Positions 16,474-25,727 of a stretch of 64,000 nt of DNA are shown here, piece by piece. The position numbers were made by a program, and so were the translations under genes. The stretch spans positions 661,001 to 725,000 of the forward strand of contig NZ_OY776414.1 in assembly GCF_963675585.1 (NCBI RefSeq). The letters run 5' to 3'. Source of the DNA: an uncultured Draconibacterium sp. (lineage in GTDB: Bacteria; Bacteroidota; Bacteroidia; Bacteroidales; Prolixibacteraceae). Every line of letters begins with the position of its first letter. Within the stretch, counting starts at the first letter, position 1. The notes below the pieces were generated by a model. That model ran no database searches. It was not told where the DNA came from and saw nothing but the letters and a program-made list of their open reading frames with translations.

Positions 16474-19323
16474 TTAGTGAAATAGCAATGAGTAGATAAT
16501 TAATCCAACCAGTATAATTCCGCTGAAAAGGGCAATAAATCCAAATGTACGAATCCATCTCATTTTTGATTTTGAGAATTCTTTTTCAACCATAACATCT
16601 TCCAATTTGCCTGATTTTCTAAGTTCATCAAATTCGTGAGGCCTGTCTTTTCTGTATTCATCAATGGGCACATGTCCTGTAAAAATTACGGTATCCATTG
16701 GGAATGCTTCCGGGCGAAGGTGTGTATTAAAAAAGTGTACCGTAAAAATAAATCCAACTGCAAGCAATGCTTCATCGCTGTGGATTATTTGGGCCACATT
16801 TATTAACCAACCCGGTAAAAAGCGGGTAAAGAACTCGGGGAACCAAAGCATTAATCCGGTTGAGCCAATTACCACTACTCCCCAGAAAACGGCAAAATAA
16901 TCGAACTTTTCCCAATAGGTCCAGCGACCATATTTCGGACGTTTGCCAATTCCTATAAACCATTTTATCGATCCCCAGAAATCCTGCACGTCTTTCTTAT
17001 TAAACATCAAAGAGTTGGGGCCAAAAATGAATTTACTAAAAGAAAGTCCTTTATTAAATTTTATTTTCAGAAGTGATACTACGTGGAATATAAAATAGCC
17101 AAAAGTAATTACGGCGGCAACCCGGTGGATTCTACCTGCAATTAAGGCGCCACCAATTAGATCTGAAAGGAATTTAGCCCAGTTCATGTAGGCAAACTTC
17201 AGTATCATTCCTGTAAGGGCAAGCATTAAGAAACTAACAATTATAAAAATGTGCGTAATCCTGTTCTTTTTTGAAAACCTTCGGATGTAGATCTGTTTAC
17301 CTTCAATTTTTTTGTGCTTTTTCTTCTTTTTAATCATGGCGCCCAACGAGCGTGGTATCCAAAGTAAGGTGTGCAATCCAAAAAATGCAAAAACACTTAA
17401 AAGTAGCCCTGTCATTGCCCAGAAAGTATAATACAACCAGGGGAAATTACTTTTGTCGTAGTGTGTTGCGTGCGTTAAATAACCCGTAAATTTCATGTTT
17501 GCATCTTCGTGGCATTTTTTACAGGTTTCAACAATATTTCGTGGACTTATTGTCGATTTTGGATTGTCCATCCGATAAATGTTGTGTGCACCGTGGCAAT
17601 CGGAGCACCTTGCTGCTTCGTTGTATCCCAGCTGATAAACTTTACCATGGTATGTTTCCAGATAAGTTTCGGCAAGCTCACCATGACACTGACCGCACTG
17701 ATCCGTAATTTCCGACATAAATTTGTCTTCATGCACGTTAGAAATCTGATGCGCCGAGTGACAGGTTTCGCAGGTTGGGAATTTTTTATCACCGGTATTG
17801 TCTTTGTGCCCATGTTCGCTCTGCGTGTATTCATCGTAAATTCCTTTATGACACTGGCCGCAGGTTTTCGCGAGGTTAGCCGGATTAACCGATGAACGTT
17901 CGTCTTCCTCTTTTAAATTCAAGTGAGTGGTGTGACAGTCGGTACAGATTGCAGCGGATAGAAGTCCTTTTTCCGCTAAACTTTTACCATGTACACTACT
18001 GGAATAATCGTGAAACACGTTTTTCTCTTTTAGGTCTGCATCTCCGGTGTTACTCTCATCCTCGTTGTGACAGGATCCGCAAAGTTTTGGAACGGCCGAT
18101 CTGAAAGTAGGAGAGGTTTCATCTTCTGTTTTTTTAACCACATGCGATCCATGGCAATCCGTACAATAAGGCGCATTCGGATCTTTGGCAAAATAGGCAG
18201 TTCCGTGTCCGCTTGTGAAATAAATATCGGCTTCTTCTGCATGGCAACTCGAACAATCTACCTGATCAGCAGTTTCGCAGGGACGAGCAATGTTTGCGGT
18301 TACGTCTGAATGGCATTTAACGCAAGTAATGTTATTGTGTGCCGAGCCCACCAAATCGTTTACATCAACAGACAAGGAAACCTGTTCGCCTTCAACCATT
18401 TTATGAATGCCTTCATTCTCATGACAAGTCAAACATGTTTTATCAGAAATATTCGCAATAATATTTTGCATTTCCACTTTATGTGGAGGATGGCAATCGG
18501 TACAGGCAGGAATTGCTCCCGGCTTTTTCTCCCACAACTCTTTATTAATTACCTTGACGTGTACATCCTCGATTCGAGCATGGCATTTCATACAGGTACT
18601 TGCAATATTCTTTTGCGAAATACTGGAATTAATGTTGGTGTGTGGCAAAACAAGGTGATTGCCGTGACAATCGTTACAAGTGGCAGTAACGATCAACCCG
18701 GCACTAAACAGACCTCGTCCGTGAATACCCTGGCTGTAGTTTTCTATAATGTTGTGTTCCGGAATTTTGTACGATCTTGCAACCGGTGCACCTTCGCGGT
18801 GACATTTGGCGCATAATACCGGAATATTCATTTTATAGGTTAGCGATTTAGGATCGCTGGAACTGATAATCTGATGTGTTCCGTGGCATTCGGCACAATT
18901 TGGTGCATTTTTATCGTTTGCCTGAAAAGCTTTTCCATGCACACCGCCTAAAAAGTTCGTCATCGGTTCATCGTGGCATTCGCCACAATTTACGGGCTGA
19001 AGCTTTTCAGGGTGAGGAAACTCTTCTACCGCCGCATCGGTGTGGCACGATACACATTCAAGGTAACTGTGCACCGAGTTTTCAAGTATTCCGGTTGGAA
19101 TGTATCTGGATAACTTTTGACCCCCGCGCATCGTGTACATTTCGGGATCGTCATGACACATGGCACAATCTTCATTTGATTGAGCCTGTATTTTCAGATT
19201 CGCAAACGTCAGAGCTAAAACTATGAATATAAACTTTATAACACTTTTAAAGCTTAGGTTATTTCTATTATTAGAAAATCGGAGGGCGAAAAAAACGATA
19301 CGTTCTTTTAGTATTTCAAGCAT
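16474..19323 (-). CDS. 19-heme cytochrome c fused to a cytochrome b561-type membrane domain
   Basis: The 949-aa protein has an N-terminal signal (about 25-48), then 19 CXXCH motifs from CAMCH (about residue 53) to CKKCH (about residue 600). A C-terminal membrane domain of about five helices starts near residue 625, with conserved His residues and HLRPEAFPMD, as in formate dehydrogenase gamma/thiosulfate reductase cytochrome b subunits. This suggests direct quinol-to-periplasm electron transfer in one polypeptide. Fusions of multiheme c and cytochrome b are known from CbcL-type proteins of metal reducers, but with fewer hemes as I recall; this needs a search. A 249-bp leader lies downstream of it before the NapC-like gene. 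Confidence 0.85.
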   Translation of the reverse strand: MLEILKERIVFFALRFSNNRNNLSFKSVIKFIFIVLALTFANLKIQAQSNEDCAMCHDDPEMYTMRGGQKLSRYIPTGILENSVHSYLECVSCHTDAAVEEFPHPEKLQPVNCGECHDEPMTNFLGGVHGKAFQANDKNAPNCAECHGTHQIISSSDPKSLTYKMNIPVLCAKCHREGAPVARSYKIPEHNIIENYSQGIHGRGLFSAGLIVTATCNDCHGNHLVLPHTNINSSISQKNIASTCMKCHARIEDVHVKVINKELWEKKPGAIPACTDCHPPHKVEMQNIIANISDKTCLTCHENEGIHKMVEGEQVSLSVDVNDLVGSAHNNITCVKCHSDVTANIARPCETADQVDCSSCHAEEADIYFTSGHGTAYFAKDPNAPYCTDCHGSHVVKKTEDETSPTFRSAVPKLCGSCHNEDESNTGDADLKEKNVFHDYSSSVHGKSLAEKGLLSAAICTDCHTTHLNLKEEDERSSVNPANLAKTCGQCHKGIYDEYTQSEHGHKDNTGDKKFPTCETCHSAHQISNVHEDKFMSEITDQCGQCHGELAETYLETYHGKVYQLGYNEAARCSDCHGAHNIYRMDNPKSTISPRNIVETCKKCHEDANMKFTGYLTHATHYDKSNFPWLYYTFWAMTGLLLSVFAFFGLHTLLWIPRSLGAMIKKKKKHKKIEGKQIYIRRFSKKNRITHIFIIVSFLMLALTGMILKFAYMNWAKFLSDLIGGALIAGRIHRVAAVITFGYFIFHVVSLLKIKFNKGLSFSKFIFGPNSLMFNKKDVQDFWGSIKWFIGIGKRPKYGRWTYWEKFDYFAVFWGVVVIGSTGLMLWFPEFFTRFLPGWLINVAQIIHSDEALLAVGFIFTVHFFNTHLRPEAFPMDTVIFTGHVPIDEYRKDRPHEFDELRKSGKLEDVMVEKEFSKSKMRWIRTFGFIALFSGIILVGLIIYSLLFH

Positions 19324-19465
19324 CCTTTGTTTTTTAAAGTTGAAAAATCACTTTATTTCCTACTGCACTTTATGAAGCTAACATTTAACTATTCGTATTG
19401 TATTATCGTATTTTGTTTTCTAATTGTTCTATTTCTGTTTTAATCTCAACCTTGTTAGTCACTTA

Positions 19466-20083
19466 TTAAATATGGTGCCATCCACTAATAATACTTTTAA
19501 AATTCTCCACTGGCGATTTACCGATGGAAGCAACATAAAGGTGAATCATCAAAAAAATGGAGATAAAAAATCCAAGAGCTGAATGCAGAACGGCAGTAAT
19601 AAATACTCCACTCAGCGTATAAACTCTTTCAATAATTAGTTCAGGAAAAAGAAGGGCAAAACCGGTAATTATTACTGCAGGTACTACCAAATACATCACA
19701 GCAACATAAAAATATTTTTGAAGCGGATTAAATTTTCTTTTATCTGATAGGGGATAAGGGGCTTTCATTCCGTGAAACATTCCCCATGCATAATAGTATG
19801 CTTGTTTTAATGGTCGTTTTATAAAATTACGCGGCTTAATAATGTAAAACTTTCGATTATTGGTAAACATATTTCCGAATACAAATAGCAAATAATTAAA
19901 CGATACCACTACTCCGGCAATATTATGAAGGTTCACGGCTGTGTTAAAACCAATGATAGATGTTTTAACTGCAGAGTTCATTGAAATACCGGTAAGAATA
20001 AGAATAATTATTCCGATGGCATTAATTCCGTGCCAAATACGTAACCAGAGTGGATAAAAATATATTTTGTTTTGAGCTGTCAT
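19466..20083 (-). CDS. cytochrome b561-type diheme membrane protein
   Basis: The 205-aa protein has four predicted helices (about 12-32, 47-68, 130-150, 165-190), with His residues at helix positions fitting two b hemes (WHGINAIG, NLHNIAG, LHSALG, MIHLYVA). This fold passes electrons from quinol to a partner cytochrome c. Its stop and start spacing to the upstream seven-heme cytochrome (4 bp) indicates that the two work as a pair. Confidence 0.8.
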   Translation of the reverse strand: MTAQNKIYFYPLWLRIWHGINAIGIIILILTGISMNSAVKTSIIGFNTAVNLHNIAGVVVSFNYLLFVFGNMFTNNRKFYIIKPRNFIKRPLKQAYYYAWGMFHGMKAPYPLSDKRKFNPLQKYFYVAVMYLVVPAVIITGFALLFPELIIERVYTLSGVFITAVLHSALGFFISIFLMIHLYVASIGKSPVENFKSIISGWHHI

Positions 20084-20087
20084 GGTC

Positions 20088-21044
20088 CTACTTTTTTAAT
20101 ATTCTGAAAACGGTGTGAATGATAATTCCGGCAAGTGTTAAAATAAAAATGATAATACTTAACCAATTGAGCAAAGGAACCTGGTTTGTTCCAATTACAT
20201 ATGATTCGTTGGTGATAACCGTTCTTAAATTGCCATTTTCAGACCTTTGTTGCAGGTTTTGGTATTTATACAACGATGCTTTTAACCTTGATTCGGCAGT
20301 ATGACATTCAACACAGTTTTTTACGGCTAAGTCTTTTCCAACAATGTTATGTGAAACCATTAAACTATCAACCACTTCGGTATGACATTCAATACAACGA
20401 ACGTGTTTAAAATGAAGTTCCTGGTTAGGTAACCAATTATGAATTTCCACAATTTGCGGATTTTCATGCCCCGATACCAATTCATACTTTCTCATATCGT
20501 TGTGGCACGAAAGACACATACTGTTGCTGTATTCAACAATTTCAACGACATCATGACTGGTTCGGGCGGTGGTAGCATAAGTGTGTTGACTGTGGCATTT
20601 CGCACACGTAAAGTTGTCGCCATATACCTGGTAGTGTACACTTTTCTGAAATTCTTCTTCAATTTTGTCAAACTGGTACTGTGCAAACGATTCATCTCCA
20701 CCGTGGCAATCCAGACAGGTTCCAAGCGGCTCAAGTTTTAAACTGGATTCGTGAGGGTAGGTACTGTATTCGTACGAATGACAGTCGGTGCAATCGAATT
20801 GTTTGTGAACACCCGCTTTTAAAGCCACTGTATCCATAATGTAATACGGATTCATTAACTTTTTATCCTCGGTTTCCATTAACGAATTGTGGAACGTGTA
20901 AGTCTGGTTCGAGTGACATTTTAAACACATATGATTTTGTGGATCATCATAGTATTGTGCTCCGGCAACCATATTTATCCCCAGTAGAAATAGTATGTTT
21001 AATATTATGTGAGAGTATCTCATTTTGAAATGATATTTGGACAA
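20088..21044 (-). CDS. membrane-anchored seven-heme cytochrome c
   Basis: The 318-aa protein has a signal peptide, seven CXXCH motifs (CLKCH, CTDCH, CLDCH, CAKCH, CLSCH, CIECH, CVECH) and a C-terminal membrane helix (about 290-312), so the heme domain faces the periplasm. It resembles the cytochrome c3/NapC-NirT-like multiheme family. It is probably the redox partner of the cytochrome b gene 4 bp downstream. Translation may start at the inner Met (21023), which fits the signal peptide better. Confidence 0.82.
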   Translation of the reverse strand: MSKYHFKMRYSHIILNILFLLGINMVAGAQYYDDPQNHMCLKCHSNQTYTFHNSLMETEDKKLMNPYYIMDTVALKAGVHKQFDCTDCHSYEYSTYPHESSLKLEPLGTCLDCHGGDESFAQYQFDKIEEEFQKSVHYQVYGDNFTCAKCHSQHTYATTARTSHDVVEIVEYSNSMCLSCHNDMRKYELVSGHENPQIVEIHNWLPNQELHFKHVRCIECHTEVVDSLMVSHNIVGKDLAVKNCVECHTAESRLKASLYKYQNLQQRSENGNLRTVITNESYVIGTNQVPLLNWLSIIIFILTLAGIIIHTVFRILKK

Positions 21045-21167
21045 AATTTATTTTTTAATCCGATCGTTATTTCTAAAATTATTTTCCGTTTTTATTAAAA
21101 AATGGTAATACCACAAATCTGTAATATTACCATTAAATAGTGACCGTACACTTTCATTGTTTCTCAA

Positions 21168-22085
21168 TTAAAACATCCAAAGTCGTGTTATGGTAAAACC
21201 AAGAGCAAGACCTTTATTTTTCCAGTCGTTTTGGTTGTTCATCATAGCATCCTGTGGTATAATACCATCTGCTGTTCCAACATAAATCTGGAAAGCATGA
21301 GTAAATGTAAATATCTCCACACCAAATGCCAGGTTCGGTTTTGCTTTAGTGTCCCATGGTGATTGTTCGGTAATACTTTCGATTTCAAGTGGATGATCGT
21401 AATTAAAAATAAACGATCCTTGTGGCGAAAATTTTACTCGTCCGTTAACATGTATTCCTACAACGTCGTGGTTCGAATCCATTGTAACCATATTGTAGTG
21501 AGTAAAACTTGCTCCGGCCTGAAGCGAGAACCAATCACAAAACTTTCTCCCGATAATAATTTGTGAGAAATACGAAAGTCTGTCGTTCAGATCAATATAA
21601 GTGGGTAGGGCCTCACCTTGTGTATCAACAACTTTACCTGTTCCAAACTGATCTACGTTTCTGCCATCAACTGCAACTACACCGTAAAGAGCAACCGATA
21701 CAGGTACTTTGTTTTTTTCCGTTTGGTGAAAAATAGTCCATTTGGCATTCAAATCGGTGTACATGTTCTTTTTGGTTTGACCGATTCCAACCTGGAAATT
21801 TTTAACAGGAGTATAATTTAATGCCAGACGTACATTTGCTCCGGGAGCATAAAGTCCCCACAGATCAGATCTGCCGTTATCCATGGTACCAAATTTATGT
21901 TGAATTAAAAATTCAAGTGTTTTGGCATCAGGAATTACAGTAGTTTGCGCATCAATTAATATCCCACTCTCAAACGGATTACTAACAGGAGTATCCTTTA
22001 CTTTCTCAGTTTCTTCTTGTGCAAAAAGCTGCATTGCATAAGCAAAAATGACGAGTAATATTATATATTTTTTCATATTAGGCAT
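21168..22085 (-). CDS. DUF5777-like outer-membrane beta-barrel protein
   Basis: A signal peptide (MKKYIILLVIFAYAMQLFAQ, probably from the second ATG at 22076) precedes about 285 residues of amphipathic strands with many aromatic ends (FQVGIGQTKKNMYTD, FSLQAGASFTHYN) and a C-terminal aromatic residue (RLWMF), which fits an outer-membrane barrel. The family is recognised only as DUF5777-like and often sits beside cytochromes in Bacteroidota. A role as outer-membrane component of the electron route is inference. Confidence 0.65.
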   Translation of the reverse strand: MPNMKKYIILLVIFAYAMQLFAQEETEKVKDTPVSNPFESGILIDAQTTVIPDAKTLEFLIQHKFGTMDNGRSDLWGLYAPGANVRLALNYTPVKNFQVGIGQTKKNMYTDLNAKWTIFHQTEKNKVPVSVALYGVVAVDGRNVDQFGTGKVVDTQGEALPTYIDLNDRLSYFSQIIIGRKFCDWFSLQAGASFTHYNMVTMDSNHDVVGIHVNGRVKFSPQGSFIFNYDHPLEIESITEQSPWDTKAKPNLAFGVEIFTFTHAFQIYVGTADGIIPQDAMMNNQNDWKNKGLALGFTITRLWMF

Positions 22086-22096
22086 TTTGAATGTGG

Positions 22097-22498
22097 TTAG
22101 TTATTCTTAGCTCCCTGACTTATCCATACAAGAATTTGTGCTGCTTGTGCACTGGTATATTTCTTTTGTTTATGCGTATCAGTATCCGGATGAGGATGAG
22201 TATAAATTTTACTTTCCTCGGGAGTAGCTGAGTTTATATAGCGGGCGCTATTTATCGCAGCATACGCTTTACCTGTTGTTAAATCGGGAGCCTGACCTCC
22301 TGTTTTGTGACAGGCAGTGCAATAGTTACTATTGTTAAAAATAGGTTCAATAACCTCTACAAAACTAACTTCCGGTGCATCCGGATCATCTGGATCCACA
22401 ACAGGTGGTGCTTCTTCCGGAAGAATAAAATTGTATAGACATCCTGTAAAAAGGAAGGAAACAAATACAATTGATAATAAAATCTTTAGTTTTTTCAT
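22097..22498 (-). CDS. monoheme cytochrome c-like lipoprotein
   Basis: This 133-aa lipoprotein has a lipobox FTGC at about residue 20, an acidic/proline linker (EEAPPVVDPDDPDAPE), and a small cytochrome c domain with a single CTACH site and a YTSAQAAQILVWISQGAKNN end typical of short cytochrome c domains. It is 12 bp downstream of the DUF5777 start and is probably cotranscribed. It may dock to the barrel. Confidence 0.75.
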   Translation of the reverse strand: MKKLKILLSIVFVSFLFTGCLYNFILPEEAPPVVDPDDPDAPEVSFVEVIEPIFNNSNYCTACHKTGGQAPDLTTGKAYAAINSARYINSATPEESKIYTHPHPDTDTHKQKKYTSAQAAQILVWISQGAKNN

Positions 22499-22523
22499 GG
22501 TAATATTTCTTATTATGAAAAAG

Positions 22524-22558
22524 AAATAAAAAAGACCTCTTGTAAAAAAGAAGTCTTT
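22524..22558 (-). terminator. terminator after the collagen-like cytochrome gene
   Basis: A 10-bp stem (22531-22540 with 22549-22558) is followed, on the leftward transcript, by a U run from the A tract at 22524-22533. Confidence 0.7.
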
Positions 22559-22605
22559 ATTATCCTATTTTAAAAGTATCATCTTAATGTTGCATGAAAT
22601 GTTTA

Positions 22606-23697
22606 TTACAATCCTAAAGCAGTTTCAGCTGATTTTAATAAATTCTCAAAATGAGGAGGATTATGAGCTCCGTGGCTGTGATCTTCGTAAAGATACATAT
22701 AGTGCCAGAATGCTAAAAATTCATCATCGGTAACAATTGAGACTGCAGGATGGTATTCACCTGTGTCTTCGTCTTTTCCTAACGCACCTGCTTCAACCAG
22801 CGCTTCGGCAATTGCTTCCAAACGGGTATCAAAATCTGTACGTTTACCATTGATGTTAAAATCAGTGGCACCTGAGTGACAGCTATTACAAGCAGCTAAA
22901 CTTGGTTTAAACGAGTGTCCTCCTGTAAAACCATCAACTTCTCCCATGTGGCAACCGGTACAACCAACACTTGTGTGTGTAGCAATAGTGCCAGTAACCA
23001 TAGCGCCATCACCTAAAAGCGTATTGGCTTGTGGTCCGTGGTGTGGTCCTGCATGTGAACTGTTAATTCCTACCATTCCGTCTGGTACTTCAGTTGGGAT
23101 TCCATTAATAGTTACCGATGTAAGTGCCTGATAGTACTCGAATCCTCTTCTTGACTGGTGGCAGTTTGCACATAAATTAGATGCATTACCAAAATCAAGA
23201 GTAACTGATTCATTTGCAATGGCAGTAACAGCAGCTACCGTTGTCATTGGTGCCGAAATATCATCTTCCAGACTTTGGTGGTTGGCATGACAAGTTGAGC
23301 AACTGATCGCTGTAGGATAAGCAATATCTACTGCTGCAACACCCGGTGCCTGGTTAAGTGCATTTAAGAATAATTCGTTAGAGTGACATGGAGAACAACT
23401 TGCTCTGCCACCTGCATAACTTACATTTTCTGCAGCTGCGTGTCCCGAATAATTGTAAAGTGCAGTTAATGCATCCATGCCTGCTTGTGTATGACACACC
23501 AAACATGATACATTTCCATCAACACCATCCTTGCCATCTGTTCCATTGGTACCGTTTATTCCATTAATACCATTTTCCCCGTTTTCCCCGTTGAGTCCAT
23601 TCGCTCCCATTGGTCCTTCTTTTGTTGTACAAGAAGCTGCCATAAAAGCACAGATGATTGCAAATAAAAAGAGTTTTAAAAATGAAGTGTTTTTCAT
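22606..23697 (-). CDS. hexaheme cytochrome c lipoprotein with collagen-like tether
   Basis: The 363-aa protein has a lipobox (AASC, Cys 23), then 11-12 Gly-X-Y triplets (about residues 27-63, rich in NG/ENG/ING/TDG), then six CXXCH motifs (CLVCH, CSPCH, CSTCH, CANCH, CTGCH, CNSCH). The triplet run should form a rigid collagen-like stalk that lifts the heme domain off the membrane. It is the first cytochrome gene downstream of the FNR-like regulator, with phased direct repeats and an FNR-like box in the gap. Confidence 0.82.
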   Translation of the reverse strand: MKNTSFLKLFLFAIICAFMAASCTTKEGPMGANGLNGENGENGINGINGTNGTDGKDGVDGNVSCLVCHTQAGMDALTALYNYSGHAAAENVSYAGGRASCSPCHSNELFLNALNQAPGVAAVDIAYPTAISCSTCHANHQSLEDDISAPMTTVAAVTAIANESVTLDFGNASNLCANCHQSRRGFEYYQALTSVTINGIPTEVPDGMVGINSSHAGPHHGPQANTLLGDGAMVTGTIATHTSVGCTGCHMGEVDGFTGGHSFKPSLAACNSCHSGATDFNINGKRTDFDTRLEAIAEALVEAGALGKDEDTGEYHPAVSIVTDDEFLAFWHYMYLYEDHSHGAHNPPHFENLLKSAETALGL

Positions 23698-23788
23698 AAC
23701 GTAAAGTATTTTGATATAGGTTTATTAATTCTTACTAATTCCTAGAAGTAAAAATAGTTCTCAAATCAAATACTATTACGTAGCTAAA

Positions 23789-23847
23789 GGTGATATAAAC
23801 GAGATGTGGAGGTGATATAAACCACTATTATGGTTGATATATGTCAA
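23789..23847. promoter_or_regulatory. three phased direct repeats and an FNR-like palindrome
   Basis: The 12-mer GGTGATATAAAC occurs at 23789 and 23811, with a degenerate copy (GTTGATATATGT) at 23833, giving an exact 22-bp period (two helical turns). The third copy overlaps a palindrome TTGATATATGTCAA (23834-23847), close to the CRP/FNR consensus TTGATnnnnATCAA. The site lies between the FNR-like gene and the hexaheme lipoprotein gene, about 140 bp before the latter's start. Confidence 0.55.
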
Positions 23848-23848
23848 T

Positions 23849-24580
23849 TTAGCCGTTTCTGCTGATTTCTATTAATGAATTTTCGTCCATTATTTCGATC
23901 GTATTGCCCTGTGTCTTAATTATGTTAGACTCTTTAAATTGTTGAAGTATTCTTACAAAGCTTTCTTTTGTCATGTTTGACATCTCCGCTAATTCGGTGC
24001 GCGTAAGTGGTACCTGGAACGAATTTGTTTGAAAGATTTCCTTCTTTAAATACAGGATTGTATCGGCTACTCTCCCCGGCATATATTTCTGAGTATGGTT
24101 GACCAGTTTTTGTAAAAGAAAGTTGTTTTGTTTGGTGTGATGACGCAATAAAACTACTGCAAAGTCAGCATTCTCGGAAAATAAGGCAGTTAGTTTGGCC
24201 GAATTAACAAGACAACATTTAACTTGAGTTAAAGCAGAAATACTAAAATGCTGAATACTTCCGTTAAATAAACCACCTCCGGTTATAAAATCTCCGTGCG
24301 AAGCAATTCTTAGAATTACATTTTTACCGGTATTGCTCTCAACGTATACTTTCGCCAAACCTTCTTTAATACAAACTACGGTTGTTGAAGAGGTGTTTTG
24401 TTTTATAATTGTTTCACCAGGATTGTAAATTATTTGTTGTTTTCCGTCAATTAAGAAGTCAATTTCGCTTGTGGTTAAAGGAGCAAATACACTCGCCTTA
24501 TGCGTGTCAACACAAGTCTTACAACAGTCATTATCTTTTTGTGGACAAGTTTTACAATTGATGTCAATTATTTTCGCCAT
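23849..24580 (-). CDS. CRP/FNR-family transcription regulator with N-terminal Cys cluster
   Basis: The 243-aa protein has five N-terminal Cys (9, 12, 19, 20, 23), a cyclic-nucleotide-binding-like beta-roll (about 30-150), a dimer helix and a C-terminal winged helix. The recognition helix reads MTKESFVRIL, keeping the E..S..R type residues that read TTGA half-sites. The Cys group is consistent with an oxygen- or NO-sensing Fe-S cluster, as in FNR. Two further Cys (CC in VKCCLVN) lie in the roll. Position and the nearby palindrome suggest it controls the cytochrome island under low oxygen. The effector is inferred. Confidence 0.85.
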   Translation of the reverse strand: MAKIIDINCKTCPQKDNDCCKTCVDTHKASVFAPLTTSEIDFLIDGKQQIIYNPGETIIKQNTSSTTVVCIKEGLAKVYVESNTGKNVILRIASHGDFITGGGLFNGSIQHFSISALTQVKCCLVNSAKLTALFSENADFAVVLLRHHTKQNNFLLQKLVNHTQKYMPGRVADTILYLKKEIFQTNSFQVPLTRTELAEMSNMTKESFVRILQQFKESNIIKTQGNTIEIMDENSLIEISRNG

Positions 24581-24899
24581 CTTATTTCGTTGTTCTTAAG
24601 TTGTTTATAGCGTCATTGTTATTGGTAGCAAATAGTTTCGTGTATTTACGAAATACCAAAAACTATTGCATGTAACTTAATAAATTATACCTAATACTAA
24701 AAATTTTTACATCTAATTTTTTAATGTAAACAAATGGTCAGTAAATAAGTTTGGTTCAGCGTGGCATTTTTAGAGTGAAAAATTGAAAAAATTAAGAAAA
24801 ATTTAATTTGGTTACAGAGTTCCAATTTTTGAGTTTAATTTTGTTTTAAAACCGTGAAATTTTACTTTTGAAGTCGATTACAAATCCAAACTATTTTCG
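24581..24899. promoter_or_regulatory. divergent intergenic region with inverted repeat
   Basis: This 319-bp AT-rich region separates the leftward FNR-like gene from the rightward TonB-like gene. An inverted repeat TTTCGT-N6-ACGAAA lies at 24636-24653, about 56 bp upstream of the regulator start, and could be an operator. No coding sequence was seen. Confidence 0.4.
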
Positions 24900-25703
24900 A
24901 TGTTTAAAATACTCCCTTTTATCGCGCTCTTCTCTGTATTATGTTTGACTAGTGTTGCTCAAAAATTAAAAACGACAAAGCAAGTATCCGGAATTTACAA
25001 AGAAGTTTATTTGGTTGATAAAACCACCGGGTTTCGTCAGGGCAGGTATTCGGTTATAAATATGAATACCAAAGATACAGTTGCTTTAGGAAACTTTAAA
25101 AACAGTGCAAGAGTGGGTGAGTGGAAATTTCTCGATCCGAAAAGTTCGTCTACGTATATAATATATGATTATACAAAAAATGAAGAGCGGTATTTAAACG
25201 ATGCTTTTTTGCCGGATTCGTTTTACGTTAAAATTGGTGGTGGTTTTGAAGTAAAAAAGGTTGACCGTCCGCTTTTATACACAGGTTTTAAAGATGAACT
25301 AAACTGGAGAATTGCTCAGCAGATTGATATTCCGATTGAGGATTTAATTGAAGGGAATGTTGGAGTGTCAATTCTCAACTTTATTGTTGATGAAATGGGG
25401 GCCGTTAAAGAAGTAAAAATAGTTTCAGGATTTAATAAAGAAATTGAGCAGGAAATAAACAAGATTGTTATGCAACTGCCCGGCAGATTTTTGCCTGCCA
25501 TATATAATGGTCAACCAGTTGAGTCTTCTTTCTATGTTCGTGCTAATATTGGATTACCGGTGCAGTCGTTTGACAACACTAAATTACCGCCTTATATTAT
25601 ACACCTCGATTTGATTAGCAAAAAAATTGGAACGACAACCACAAAAAGAGTTGGTTACGCAACCAAACCCCTTTCGCCGGCAATAAAACCAACACGTAAT
25701 TAA
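24900..25703 (+). CDS. secreted protein with TonB C-terminal-like domain
   Basis: The 267-aa protein has a signal peptide (MFKILPFIALFSVLCLTSVAQ). The N-terminal half is of the kind seen in 'toxin-antitoxin antidote-like' repeats of Bacteroidota (GFRQGRYSVINMNTKDTVALG). The second half (about 150-225) resembles a TonB/energy-transducer C-terminal domain (VGVSILNFIVDEMGAVKEVK, LPGRFLPAIYNGQPVESSFYV). It lacks the N-terminal membrane anchor and proline linker of true TonB, so it is probably periplasmic. Function unknown. Confidence 0.65.
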   Translation: MFKILPFIALFSVLCLTSVAQKLKTTKQVSGIYKEVYLVDKTTGFRQGRYSVINMNTKDTVALGNFKNSARVGEWKFLDPKSSSTYIIYDYTKNEERYLNDAFLPDSFYVKIGGGFEVKKVDRPLLYTGFKDELNWRIAQQIDIPIEDLIEGNVGVSILNFIVDEMGAVKEVKIVSGFNKEIEQEINKIVMQLPGRFLPAIYNGQPVESSFYVRANIGLPVQSFDNTKLPPYIIHLDLISKKIGTTTTKRVGYATKPLSPAIKPTRN

Positions 25704-25727
25704 AGTTGGTTTCCCGGTTGAATTAAT

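Noticed and set aside
16474-19323. NrfA or octaheme reductase in the cytochrome island
   Set aside because: No CXXCK or other catalytic heme motif was seen in any of the cytochromes.
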